Under the pieces are notes generated by a model. It did not search any database, was not told the origin of the DNA, and was given only the letters and a program-made list of their open reading frames with translations. Below are positions 18,383-27,108 of a stretch of DNA of 51,884 bases, in pieces. The DNA lies in assembly GCA_905479735.1 (NCBI GenBank), contig CAJQNS010000104.1, forward strand, positions 1 through 51,884. Direction: 5' to 3'. Numbering within the stretch: position 1 is the first letter of the stretch; each line of letters begins with the position of its first letter. The stretch is from an uncultured Desulfofustis sp. (GTDB lineage: Bacteria > Desulfobacterota > Desulfobulbia > Desulfobulbales > Desulfocapsaceae). The position numbers were made by a program, and so were the translations under genes.

Positions 18383-18426
18383 CTATGCTGAGCCGCTGAT
18401 TCTGTAAATTCTTAGTAAAACGTACT

Positions 18427-19638
18427 ATGGAAGCCAATACTCTCAACTATTCTGTCAACAAAAGCATCCGCCTGCTGCTGGTTGACGATTCGGAGTTGTT
18501 CAGGAAATTTATTACTGAGCTGCTGGCTGACAATAGTGCTTTGTCGATCATTGGCGAGGCGGGCAACGGCGGTGAGGCTCTCGAAATTCTTGAAAAGTCT
18601 AATCCGGACGTCATTCTGCTCGATATGGAAATGCCGGTGATGGATGGTATGGAGGTACTGCGGCAGATCAGGGAGCATAATTCTGCTCCGGTCATCATGG
18701 TTTCAAGCCTCTCCAGAGAAGGTTCCGCGCGTTGTTTTGATGCTTTGAAAAATGGGGCTGTCGATTTCATCGGCAAGGATTCGCTGCACCCGAAAAAAGG
18801 CGTTGATCTACTCAAAAAGGAACTTCTTTACCGAATACTCTGTGCCTCAAGAGTTCAATCAAAAAAGCAGTCCAGAGATTTTCAAAGAGAATACCCTGTT
18901 GCCCCTGACGAGGCTCAGAAAAGACGCATTATATTCTGCGAGGACTGCGGTACCAGAAATATCATAGAGCCGCAACCAGAGGGGGGAATAGAGGAGCTTC
19001 GCTGCCGTCAGTGCGGCGATCTGCTTGAAGCCATAGTCATAACAAAGTATCGAAGGGTTTCTGCGGTCGCTGTAATTGGAGCAGGACGGGGAGCTGCAAA
19101 CAATCTGCTCAATATCATTCCCAAAGTACCTGAAAACTGCGCAACAACCATGATTGTCGTAATGCAGGAATCTGCTGATTTTATCGAATCATTCACCAGG
19201 TATCTGAATGCGGTCAGTTCGGTTAAGGTCATCCGCCTTGCTGAAGGAATGAATATCGAGGGAGGAAACTGCTATATCGCCTCCAGTCATGATCATTTCA
19301 GTATGGTCTCTCACAGTACCAACTACACGATCAGGAAGGGCACCCCGGTATCCGGTCGTGGCGCTCTCGATCTGATGTTTGAATCGATCTCCTCGATTCT
19401 CAAAAATCGTATGTTTGCTTTGGTTCTATCCGGGCATCAGCTCGATGGCGATAAAGGTATGCAGCAGGTCAGAAGTAACAATGGCTATGGTGCCGTTCTT
19501 AACGCCGCCAGCTGTCTCTGCAAGGAATTGGGTGAGAATATTCTGCGTAAGAGCGCGATTGATCGCATCGTCGACGAGCAGGATTGTATAGAACTGTTGA
19601 TGACCTACGCCAACGGTCAGGATTCAAAAGTGCAGTGA
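18427..19638 (+). CDS. Response regulator with inserted zinc ribbon and degenerate CheB-like domain
   Basis: This 403-residue protein has three parts. Residues 14-130 are a receiver domain with the acidic pair D20-D21, phosphoacceptor D66, and K117. Residues 171-196 hold two CxxC pairs (C171/C174 and C193/C196), a likely zinc ribbon. Residues 213-395 align along their length with the CheB methylesterase. In CheB the triad is Ser-His-Asp. Here GASTGG has become GAGRGA (Ser to Gly220), the His position appears to be Gln247, and only Asp340 in LDGDKGM remains. It is therefore probably not an active methylesterase or deamidase and may be a phosphorylation-controlled binding protein. No che genes are nearby; it follows nadD by 44 bp and precedes ung. 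Confidence 0.8.
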   Translation: MEANTLNYSVNKSIRLLLVDDSELFRKFITELLADNSALSIIGEAGNGGEALEILEKSNPDVILLDMEMPVMDGMEVLRQIREHNSAPVIMVSSLSREGSARCFDALKNGAVDFIGKDSLHPKKGVDLLKKELLYRILCASRVQSKKQSRDFQREYPVAPDEAQKRRIIFCEDCGTRNIIEPQPEGGIEELRCRQCGDLLEAIVITKYRRVSAVAVIGAGRGAANNLLNIIPKVPENCATTMIVVMQESADFIESFTRYLNAVSSVKVIRLAEGMNIEGGNCYIASSHDHFSMVSHSTNYTIRKGTPVSGRGALDLMFESISSILKNRMFALVLSGHQLDGDKGMQQVRSNNGYGAVLNAASCLCKELGENILRKSAIDRIVDEQDCIELLMTYANGQDSKVQ

Positions 19639-19680
19639 GACGACCATATTGCCAATAGACAGAACCGGAAGGTGACGCCA

Positions 19681-20346
19681 ATGTTATGGGAAGAACAGGT
19701 TGATCTGCTCAGACAAGGAGTCCACAGGGAACTGATTATACAGGCATACGGAGAGGCGGCCAGGGGAAGAAAAGTATATCCTCCCAGAGAGCGTGTCTTC
19801 GACGCCATGCGCATTACCGATTTTTCCCGAGTCAAGGTGGTGATCCTCGGTCAGGATCCCTATATCAACGAACATCCGCAACTCGGTCCGGAAGCACATG
19901 GGCTGTGTTTCTCTGTAAAAGAGGGAATCGCCGCACCACCTTCGCTAAAAAATATATTTCAGGAGATAGACAACAGCCTGCACGGCGGTGTCAGGCGTGA
20001 GGTCAGCACCGATCTTACCAGATGGGCAGAACAGGGGGTTCTGCTGCTCAATGCTTCATTGACGGTAATTGCCAAACAGTCTAACTCGCATGCTCACCTG
20101 GGCTGGCATGCGGTCACGGATAATATCATTGAGACGATCTCTGAGCGCAAGGAGCATGTAGTTTTTATGCTCTGGGGATCCTTTGCCCAAAAGAAGGCTG
20201 CCCTCATTGACTTGAATAAACACCTGGTGCTGAAAACCAGTCATCCGTCGCCACTATCAGCCCACAGGGGATTTCTGGGTTCGGGGGTTTTTGTCAAATG
20301 CAACAACTATCTGAAGAAAAACGGGATCAAGCAGATCAACTGGTGA
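19681..20346 (+). CDS. ung: Uracil-DNA glycosylase (family 1)
   Basis: Ung (221 aa) excises uracil from DNA to begin base-excision repair. It has the water-activating motif VVILGQDPYINEHPQ, the uracil-stacking GLCFSV, LLLNASLTV, and the leucine-loop HPSPLSAHRGFLGSG. ATG 19681 has GGAAGG eight bases upstream. A GTG three codons earlier (19672) overlaps that Shine-Dalgarno and is less likely. It is convergent with the CBS gene, 14 bp apart. Confidence 0.95.
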   Translation: MLWEEQVDLLRQGVHRELIIQAYGEAARGRKVYPPRERVFDAMRITDFSRVKVVILGQDPYINEHPQLGPEAHGLCFSVKEGIAAPPSLKNIFQEIDNSLHGGVRREVSTDLTRWAEQGVLLLNASLTVIAKQSNSHAHLGWHAVTDNIIETISERKEHVVFMLWGSFAQKKAALIDLNKHLVLKTSHPSPLSAHRGFLGSGVFVKCNNYLKKNGIKQINW

Positions 20347-20360
20347 AGCTCTGCGGCAGG

Positions 20361-20810
20361 CTACAATATAGTCCTTATAATATCTTTTTTTCCGACTATA
20401 CCGATCATCATTCCAGTGTCATCGAGCACTGGCAGCGTATGCACCTGTTTCTCCGTCATCACTGAGGCAATCTCATCGAGTGGGGTGTCGGGAGTGATGG
20501 TTACCGGCGGGGAGGTATACACATCGCTGACCGAAGCGGCAGCGATTTTTCGCAGCTCGCGCTCCATTTTTTCAGGTGAGTCCAGAAATATGAAGGAATC
20601 GAGTATTGTCAGAAAGGGCGGAACCTTGAGACGCTTACTGTGAAAGATGAGATCACTTTCTGTGGCGATGCCAAGGACCCTTCCATTCTCGTCGACTACC
20701 GGGACTCCACTGATGTTGTGTTCAATGAAATTTTTAGCCAGATCACGGATTGGAGCATTCGGCTGGATGGTAATCACATCCTCTGTCATTATGTCACGGG
20801 CAGTTTTCAT
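20361..20810 (-). CDS. Two-CBS-domain protein
   Basis: This 149-residue protein consists of two CBS motifs, residues ~1-60 (ARDIMTEDVITIQP...SGVPVVDENGRVLGIATESDL) and ~90-149 (VYTSPPVTITPDTP...HTLPVLDDTGMMIGIVGKKDI), forming a Bateman module that usually binds adenosyl nucleotides. No catalytic domain is attached. Its start overlaps the nnr stop by 4 bp, so the two are coupled. CBS sensing of ATP, AMP or NAD(H) would fit a neighbour that repairs NAD(P)H hydrates, but that is inference. Confidence 0.88.
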   Translation of the reverse strand: MKTARDIMTEDVITIQPNAPIRDLAKNFIEHNISGVPVVDENGRVLGIATESDLIFHSKRLKVPPFLTILDSFIFLDSPEKMERELRKIAAASVSDVYTSPPVTITPDTPLDEIASVMTEKQVHTLPVLDDTGMMIGIVGKKDIIRTIL

Positions 20811-22411
20811 TTTTCCTCTTCCATCACTTCTTTGAGTGCCGGAGACAGTTCATCTGCCAGATCTGAGGCGTTGAAACCTACTCCTATACGTTTTTGTAGC
20901 CGGTCACCACTAAGTCCGTGCAGATATACGCCATAACGGGCAGCGTCAACAGGCACCATTCCCTGACAGACAAAGGAGCCGATCAGCCCGCTGAGCACAT
21001 CTCCCATGCCTCCGGCCGCCATTGACGGGTTGCCGGTCCGGTTGACCCAGATCGAAGTGCCGTCGGTCGTCAGGGTGCCGCTGCCTTTCATTACTATAAT
21101 CAGTTCTGAGTCAGGTGTCTTGTAGTGTTCGTAGCAACCACGCAGGGCAGCCATTCGGTTGTTCTGCACCAGAGACGAACTAAGACCTGTGAGCCTGGCC
21201 ATTTCACCGGGATGAGGGGTGAAGATGCGCGGTCCTGAAGGGGTGGGGAGATCATTCTTTTGCAAAGCAAGAATGTTGAGAGCGTCGGCGTCGATTACCA
21301 TCGGTATTGTCGTAAGTTGATATAATTCAAGGACGAGCTCAGCAGTTTTTACATCCAGACCGAGTCCTGGACCGATGACGATACAGCTTTTATCCTCCAA
21401 CTCATCGACAATTTTGTCGAAATCATCTATGGAGAGAAAATTCGGTGTGTCAACCACAATGGTCATAGCTTCTGCCAGAGCTGACTCATAGATGGTGTTG
21501 AGTCCTGAAGGGGCGCAGATGCTCACCAGTCCGCATCCGCTTCTGATTGCTCCTCTGGCAGCAAGCAGTGCAGCGCCCGTCTTGCCGGTCGAACCACCCA
21601 TTATCAAGAGATGACCGAAACTTCCCTTATGGCTCTCGGTTGATCTCTGCAGAAATGCGCTCATAATAGAGTGGTCCTGCTGGTCAACAGCTGCGCCTTC
21701 TACAACCACCTGGTCAAGTACTTCGGGGGGAATACCTATGTCAATGACCTGGAGGTTACCCACCAGAGGCAGACTCGAGGGAAGTACCTGGCCGAGCTTG
21801 GCATATCCATAGGTGGCGGTAGCCCAGGCTTTGATACAGCAGCCCAGTATGGTGCCGCTGTCAGAGCAGAGGCCTGAGGGGGTATCGACGGCTATGACCG
21901 GAGTGTTTGTGGCTCTGCTCAGGCTGTTGATCAGTTCTATGTTGTCGAAAAAGTAGCCTTCTATGTCCCGGTCAAGCCCGGTGCCGAAGATCGAATCTAC
22001 AATGGCGAGTGGCGGCCCGTGTAACAGTGACATCTGCGCAATTGTTTCTGACACTTGCCGCAGAGCGTTTGAGTTGGTACAGATTAGGGCGGCTATGTCG
22101 AGTTTGTTGACAATTGCCAGATTGGAGGCGCTGTCACCTTTGAGTTGCTTGGGCTCAACAAGAAAGACAAGCAACGGGACCCCCTTTTTCTGGTAGAGAT
22201 GCCTGGCAATAACGAGGCCGTCGCCGCCGTTATTGCCAGGGCCAATGAAAATTGGGACAAATTTGTTTTCGAATGAACCAAGAAGACGTTCCATCAGCGC
22301 AACGGTGCCCACTCCGGCATTTTCCATGAGTAGTATACCGGGAATTTTGAACTCATTGATGGCGCACTGGTCGATCTGTCGCATCTGCTCTGCATTTGGA
22401 AGTTTCATCAT
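20807..22411 (-). CDS. nnr: Bifunctional NAD(P)H-hydrate epimerase / ADP-dependent dehydratase
   Basis: Nnr (534 aa) repairs hydrated NADH and NADPH. The N-terminal YjeF epimerase half (residues ~1-235) has LLMENAGVG and IGPGNNGGDGLVIARHL. The C-terminal ribokinase-like dehydratase half (~245-525) has GSTGKTGAALLAARGAIRSG, IDADALN, FTPHPGEMARL, and the GMGDVLSGLIG catalytic motif. Length and order match E. coli YjeF/Nnr. It overlaps lptF/G upstream and the CBS gene downstream by 4 bp each. Confidence 0.95.
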   Translation of the reverse strand: MMKLPNAEQMRQIDQCAINEFKIPGILLMENAGVGTVALMERLLGSFENKFVPIFIGPGNNGGDGLVIARHLYQKKGVPLLVFLVEPKQLKGDSASNLAIVNKLDIAALICTNSNALRQVSETIAQMSLLHGPPLAIVDSIFGTGLDRDIEGYFFDNIELINSLSRATNTPVIAVDTPSGLCSDSGTILGCCIKAWATATYGYAKLGQVLPSSLPLVGNLQVIDIGIPPEVLDQVVVEGAAVDQQDHSIMSAFLQRSTESHKGSFGHLLIMGGSTGKTGAALLAARGAIRSGCGLVSICAPSGLNTIYESALAEAMTIVVDTPNFLSIDDFDKIVDELEDKSCIVIGPGLGLDVKTAELVLELYQLTTIPMVIDADALNILALQKNDLPTPSGPRIFTPHPGEMARLTGLSSSLVQNNRMAALRGCYEHYKTPDSELIIVMKGSGTLTTDGTSIWVNRTGNPSMAAGGMGDVLSGLIGSFVCQGMVPVDAARYGVYLHGLSGDRLQKRIGVGFNASDLADELSPALKEVMEEEK

Positions 22412-23874
22412 TCTGTCTTGCCGCCCTGTTCAGATTGACGTTCTTCGGTCTGCTTGTCTATGAGGATCGTTCTGCAGAACATGCAGGGGTCGAAACCGGC
22501 TTTCAAGGCGACCCGACTGTCTTTGAATTCTACCGAACAATCCTGACTATAGTAATAGTCACATTCTGGGAAATGGAAAATACGCGTCCTGGCATTACCT
22601 CGTAAAATTTTGTTCTGGGCTAGCTCTTTAGCCGCCTCGGCATCCTCATCTTTACTACGGTCCGAGCGAATCAGGGAGTAGCCTTTACGGAATAGTTCGA
22701 CTATTCCAGTGACGATTTTTTCGAATATCTGTTGGATGTATGGTGATACCAGTGGTTGTTCGTGGGCCACTCTGTGGATGGCGATAATTGCCAGAAAACA
22801 AAGCAGGGTATTGGGCAACCACATGATCAGTGGAACCGGCAGTGCCCCACCGGTGGCCAGGTTTCTCGACATCGTGAACATGATGTAGTAGGTGATATAG
22901 AGGGTCAGGCCGAAAGGTATTCCGATAGCGCGTCTGCCAGGTCCTGCCTGCAACCCGAGCGGCATGCCCAGCAGAGATAGGAAAAAACAGCCCACTGGCA
23001 GTACCAGTCTTTTGTGGAATTCGGTGTGATAAGCCCTGCCACTATCGGTCTTCAACCCTTTTTCCCGGGCTTGGTCCATGAGCTCTGTCATATTCATGGT
23101 CCCACGTTTTTTGAAATTGGGAGCCCTGGCAGGCAATTTCAGCGGAATTCTGATTACGTAACGATCGAAGGAGACGCTCTGGGCTCTGTCTTCCTCAGGA
23201 ATTTGCATTGTCCCATTTTTGAGAATAAGTGTGACCACCATCGTATCCATATCGGTGTCCATGGTTCCGAAACGAGCCATGGTGATGGCAGGAGTCGTCC
23301 TGTTGCGCATGTCTGAGACCCAGACATTATTCCAGATGCCGGTGTCTGGATCGGTATAATCGATATGGACAACCAGGTCTCCCAGCGCCTCAGTAAAGGT
23401 TCTTTCTCTGACACCTTTATCTATTTTCTCCTTGGCCAGCTGATACATCATGTGCTGCATTGCCGTATCACCTGCCGGTATCAATCTGATGGAAAAATAT
23501 CCCGTTATCAGAGATATAATAAGCGAGACAATTATCAGTGGCGGCAGGGCCTGATAGATGCCGATACCGCTCGCTTTGAAAGCGAGAATCTCGGTGTCGT
23601 TGGCCAGCCTGGAGAACCCGATGGTGATACCGAGCATGGAGGCCATCGGTATCGAGTAGAGAAACATATTGGGGAAGAGGTAGGAAAACAGCCTGATGAA
23701 ATCCCCCAAACTGATGTTGAGTTCAAGAACAAGGTTCAGGAAGGGAATGAGTTTTATCAGGAAGAAAACGCCGTTCATGATCAAAAAGCTGGCCAAAAAT
23801 GGTGCCAGCATCTCTGTTGCCAGATAGCTGTAAAACAAAAGCGGCAGTCTTTTTTTTCCCTGGAAAATTGACAT
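22408..23874 (-). CDS. LptF/LptG-family LPS export permease with C-terminal zinc-binding extension
   Basis: This 488-residue protein has a YjgP/YjgQ core (~1-375): TM segments near residues 20-45, 60-80 and 100-125, a jelly-roll periplasmic domain, and three more TM segments after KRLVLPVGCFFLSLLGMPLG. It would move lipopolysaccharide out of the inner membrane with LptB and LptC. E. coli LptF and LptG are only ~360 aa. Here an extra ~110 residues follow the last TM, ending in a cluster HxxxC (H434, C438), C446 and PCMFC (C464, C467) reminiscent of Ada-type metal-binding modules. A paired second permease is absent here. I cannot decide between LptF and LptG. Confidence 0.85.
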   Translation of the reverse strand: MSIFQGKKRLPLLFYSYLATEMLAPFLASFLIMNGVFFLIKLIPFLNLVLELNISLGDFIRLFSYLFPNMFLYSIPMASMLGITIGFSRLANDTEILAFKASGIGIYQALPPLIIVSLIISLITGYFSIRLIPAGDTAMQHMMYQLAKEKIDKGVRERTFTEALGDLVVHIDYTDPDTGIWNNVWVSDMRNRTTPAITMARFGTMDTDMDTMVVTLILKNGTMQIPEEDRAQSVSFDRYVIRIPLKLPARAPNFKKRGTMNMTELMDQAREKGLKTDSGRAYHTEFHKRLVLPVGCFFLSLLGMPLGLQAGPGRRAIGIPFGLTLYITYYIMFTMSRNLATGGALPVPLIMWLPNTLLCFLAIIAIHRVAHEQPLVSPYIQQIFEKIVTGIVELFRKGYSLIRSDRSKDEDAEAAKELAQNKILRGNARTRIFHFPECDYYYSQDCSVEFKDSRVALKAGFDPCMFCRTILIDKQTEERQSEQGGKTE

Positions 23875-23950
23875 GGAAGAAGTTGATCTGTTAAGAGAGT
23901 CTGTTGATACCGACCTAGGGCTGAGTGGTTTGATGGAGCGAACCGTTCAG

Positions 23951-25327
23951 CTATTGAAACCTCGACTCGGTGAGCGGGTCTTCTATGGTCACATCAATCC
24001 AGTGCTGGTCCCACCATTCTTTCGGGGTGACAAAGACACCGTTGACCAGCATCGAGAAGTGGAGATGGTCACCACCGGCCATGCCGGTGGTTCCGGTCAA
24101 GCCGATAACACTCCTCTTGTCGACCTGATCGTCCGGTGCCACATCGATCTGGCTCAGATGAGAGTATAGACTGAACACTCCCTGACCGTGATCTACCATC
24201 ACCATGTTGCCGTAGATGCCTAGATAATCGGCAAAAATCACGATGCCTTTTTCTGCGGCTCTGACATCTGCCTTTCTGGTGGACGCCAGGTCTATGCCTA
24301 GATGCACTTGTTTGTCGATGGGTTTGCTGGCGTAGAAATAGGTCCGGTGATCGGCAAACCCGGCTCTGGTACTTCCTGGCATGCGATCAAATTTACCCGC
24401 CCAGAGCCTTTGCGGGTGGGGTGAGGCGCAGAGCTCTGAAATCTTGCTGTTGTTCTGCTGCCGGACCTCATTATTGGTAAAGAGGTATTTGTCTACCATG
24501 GATCCCGACATTTCGGGGTAGTACTGGCTGAACTCGGGGATTTTCTTGTCGAGAAACCCGTCTGAGACGTTGATTCTATCCTGGCGAAAACTCTTCTTCT
24601 TGTAAACAACCGAGAAAGGCAGCTGGGTTTTATTACCTGCGGGATCAGTGGCAACCACAAATGATGCGTCCAAACGGTCGGCAGAGTAGGGCAGGGCGAA
24701 ATAGCTGATGTAGGTGTCATCCCTCCCGTCGCCGACCAAATGACCGGGATGAAAGCGATCATTTATCTGAACGCCGCTGCTGATGTCAGAACCGGTTAAA
24801 CGATAGATGGCGATCCCGCTGCCACCTGGATTGATATACTGCTCACTGTGAAGGATGGAAACTTTTGGAGGTGTGGTATCTATGGTGAGTTCATGGACTA
24901 CCGTTGTCTTGTTGCCTTTTAAAAGCCCCCGAAGTGAAAAATCATATGCTTCCAATACAATCTGGGCGGGTCCGTCCTTGAAACCTGACTCGGCTGGGCT
25001 GAAAGGGATTTTCACCGCTTTTTGAGGTTGCCCGATCATGCCGGTGAAACCGGTTCTGGGAAACTCTTCAAGGTAGAGTTCTTTTACCAGTTCCCCCTGG
25101 GAAATTCTGGCCCTGAGTTGTTTCAATCCGCTTTTGCCATCAGTTCCGCTGATTTCCACCATACTATTCTTACCAAGATAGGTCTGTGGAGAGTCGAGGG
25201 TGAGCAGCGGTTTCTCCCCTTCAAAAAAGAGGAAGAAGGCCACAGCTCCGCAACCGGTAATTAATAGGATGAATACAAGTAAGAAGGTGGATTTTGATCT
25301 GCTTCTCGAGCGGCCTAATCGTGACAT
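23951..25327 (-). CDS. Membrane-anchored M23-family peptidase
   Basis: This 458-residue protein has a basic N-terminus (RSRSRSK), a hydrophobic anchor (residues 15-35), a ~300-residue β-rich periplasmic region with PPKV and TDPAGN immunoglobulin-like strands, and a C-terminal LytM domain. The zinc ligands are visible: H342 and D346 in VHLGIDLAS, and H421/H423 in DHLHFSM, with H390 in YSH. All catalytic residues are kept, so it should cut peptidoglycan cross-links. LITGC in the anchor resembles a lipobox but is followed by more hydrophobic residues, so lipidation is doubtful. It lies 24 bp behind rng and 76 bp before the LptF/G gene. Confidence 0.87.
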   Translation of the reverse strand: MSRLGRSRSRSKSTFLLVFILLITGCGAVAFFLFFEGEKPLLTLDSPQTYLGKNSMVEISGTDGKSGLKQLRARISQGELVKELYLEEFPRTGFTGMIGQPQKAVKIPFSPAESGFKDGPAQIVLEAYDFSLRGLLKGNKTTVVHELTIDTTPPKVSILHSEQYINPGGSGIAIYRLTGSDISSGVQINDRFHPGHLVGDGRDDTYISYFALPYSADRLDASFVVATDPAGNKTQLPFSVVYKKKSFRQDRINVSDGFLDKKIPEFSQYYPEMSGSMVDKYLFTNNEVRQQNNSKISELCASPHPQRLWAGKFDRMPGSTRAGFADHRTYFYASKPIDKQVHLGIDLASTRKADVRAAEKGIVIFADYLGIYGNMVMVDHGQGVFSLYSHLSQIDVAPDDQVDKRSVIGLTGTTGMAGGDHLHFSMLVNGVFVTPKEWWDQHWIDVTIEDPLTESRFQ

Positions 25328-25351
25328 GGTTTAAGTTCCCAGAACCAGCAG

Positions 25352-26881
25352 TTAACTCTGCCAGATTATTTCATATTTTTCGATGTGAAGATCCTTGGCG
25401 GGCGCAATGATCAAGCGCTTGCGAATATCATTTTCCAGTTGATCGACGGTCAGTTCCTCTTCTTTAAGGAGCATGTCGGCAATGCGGGGATTTACCCTGA
25501 CGGTGACCGCGGATCCGTCGGCCCGGCCGGAATTCCGACTGATTTTGCGAAATATTTCGTAACAGATCGTGCGTCTTGATTTCAACACCCCTTCTCCAGC
25601 ACAATAATAACAGGGTTCGCACATCATCTGATTGAGGTTTTCGCTGTGGCGTTTTCTGGTCATCTGTACCAGACCAAATTCCGAGAGCTTGAGTATGTTT
25701 ATCCGGCTCTTGTCCTTTTTTACCGCCTCTTTAAAAGTGTTAAACAATTCCTCGCGGTGCAATTCGTCATCCATGTCGATAAAATCAATAATGATGATTC
25801 CGCCAATGTCTCGGAGCCTTAACTGGTAGGCGATTTCTTTGGCTGCCTCCATATTGGTTTTGAAAATTGTCTCATTGAGATCATTCTTGCCGACGAACCT
25901 CCCCGTGTTAACATCTATTACGGTCAGGGCTTCGGTGTTTTCGATGATGATATACCCGCCCGATCTCAGCCAGACCTTTTTCTCCAATGCCTTGCTGATT
26001 TCGACGTCGATCCCGTAAGCCTCGAAAAGCGGAAGTTCACCCCGATAGAGAGAAATTTTATTTTTCAGTTTGGGGGTAAAGGTGTTAACGAAGTTCATCA
26101 AAGCATCATAAGATTTCTCATTGTCGATGATCAGATAATCCACATCACTGGTAAAAAGATCTCGAACCGAGCGCAAGGTAATGTCGAGGTCCTCGTAGAT
26201 AAGTGAGGGAACTTTTTCTGTCGATGCCCGGCCCCGGATTTCATCCCAAAGCAGCATCAGAAATTCCATATCAGCTTCAATATCGTCTCTGGGGGCGCTT
26301 TCGGCAACGGTTCTGACAATAAAGCCGACCTCTTCAGGGCGCAACTCCTCGATCATGTTACGCAGTGAAGTTCTGGTATCTTCATCTTCGATCTTGCGCG
26401 AGATGCCGATATGATCGGTCTGGGGAATAAAAACCAGGTTTCTTCCGGGGAGAGTGATCTGGCAGGTCAGGCGGGCTCCTTTGGTACCAATTGGGTCCTT
26501 GCTGATCTGGGCCATGATTTCCTGCCCCTCACTGATGAGGTCTTCAATTTTGAAGCCCTGCACACTCGGTTTCTCCAGTTGCTCAACAGGTGCTGCAGAA
26601 TTGCTGACGCTGGATCCGTTTAACGCAGAAGTGAGCTGCCTTCTCTGGGATGGCGGTACATAGATATCGTCAACATAGAGAAAACCGGTTCTCTCAAGGC
26701 CAATATCTACGAAAGCTGCCTGCATTCCAGGAAGAACCCTGACCACGCGGCCGAGATAGATGTTGCCCATTAATCCTTTTTCAGTGGGGCGCTGCAGATG
26801 GAATTCGGTCAGATTACCGTTTTCAACAAGGGCAATTCTGACTTCATACCTTCTTGAATTTATTAATATTTCAGTTGTCAT
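25352..26881 (-). CDS. rng: Ribonuclease G
   Basis: RNase G (509 aa) is a 5'-end-dependent endonuclease involved in 16S rRNA maturation and mRNA decay. The S1 domain (MGNIYLGRVVRVLPGMQAAFVDIG, residues 38-61) is followed by the DNase I-like catalytic part with the acidic magnesium ligands in LTVIDVNTG and GGIIIIDFIDM, and the zinc-link cysteines in CEPCYYC. The E. coli protein is 489 aa; no long RNase E-type scaffold tail is present. It heads the closely spaced leftward series rng-M23-lptF/G-nnr-CBS. Confidence 0.93.
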   Translation of the reverse strand: MTTEILINSRRYEVRIALVENGNLTEFHLQRPTEKGLMGNIYLGRVVRVLPGMQAAFVDIGLERTGFLYVDDIYVPPSQRRQLTSALNGSSVSNSAAPVEQLEKPSVQGFKIEDLISEGQEIMAQISKDPIGTKGARLTCQITLPGRNLVFIPQTDHIGISRKIEDEDTRTSLRNMIEELRPEEVGFIVRTVAESAPRDDIEADMEFLMLLWDEIRGRASTEKVPSLIYEDLDITLRSVRDLFTSDVDYLIIDNEKSYDALMNFVNTFTPKLKNKISLYRGELPLFEAYGIDVEISKALEKKVWLRSGGYIIIENTEALTVIDVNTGRFVGKNDLNETIFKTNMEAAKEIAYQLRLRDIGGIIIIDFIDMDDELHREELFNTFKEAVKKDKSRINILKLSEFGLVQMTRKRHSENLNQMMCEPCYYCAGEGVLKSRRTICYEIFRKISRNSGRADGSAVTVRVNPRIADMLLKEEELTVDQLENDIRKRLIIAPAKDLHIEKYEIIWQS

Positions 26882-27030
26882 TTCAGGAAAAGCTCAGCTT
26901 CGATCCTCGTCTGCCACAGCGGCCAACCAATCAGGCATTTTCCTCCCTTTTAAAGTGAGGCGGCAGCGGGTGCCATTTCACCCCTCTGTGGGCAACGATT
27001 ATAGATCAAGAATTTATTATCGAGTAAGTC

Positions 27031-27059
27031 TGTTAATATACCGCAGATGACTGTATAAT
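27031..27059 (+). promoter_or_regulatory. Possible promoter of the glycosyltransferase gene
   Basis: A perfect -10 TATAAT (27054-27059) lies 17 bases after TGTTAA, a poor -35. It is 50 bases ahead of the ATG at 27109, in the 227-bp gap divergent from rng. Confidence 0.45.
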
Positions 27060-27108
27060 TGCCACCTTTCCTTGGCCTGATCAGAAATTAGAACGGGTTT
27101 TAGCCTTT

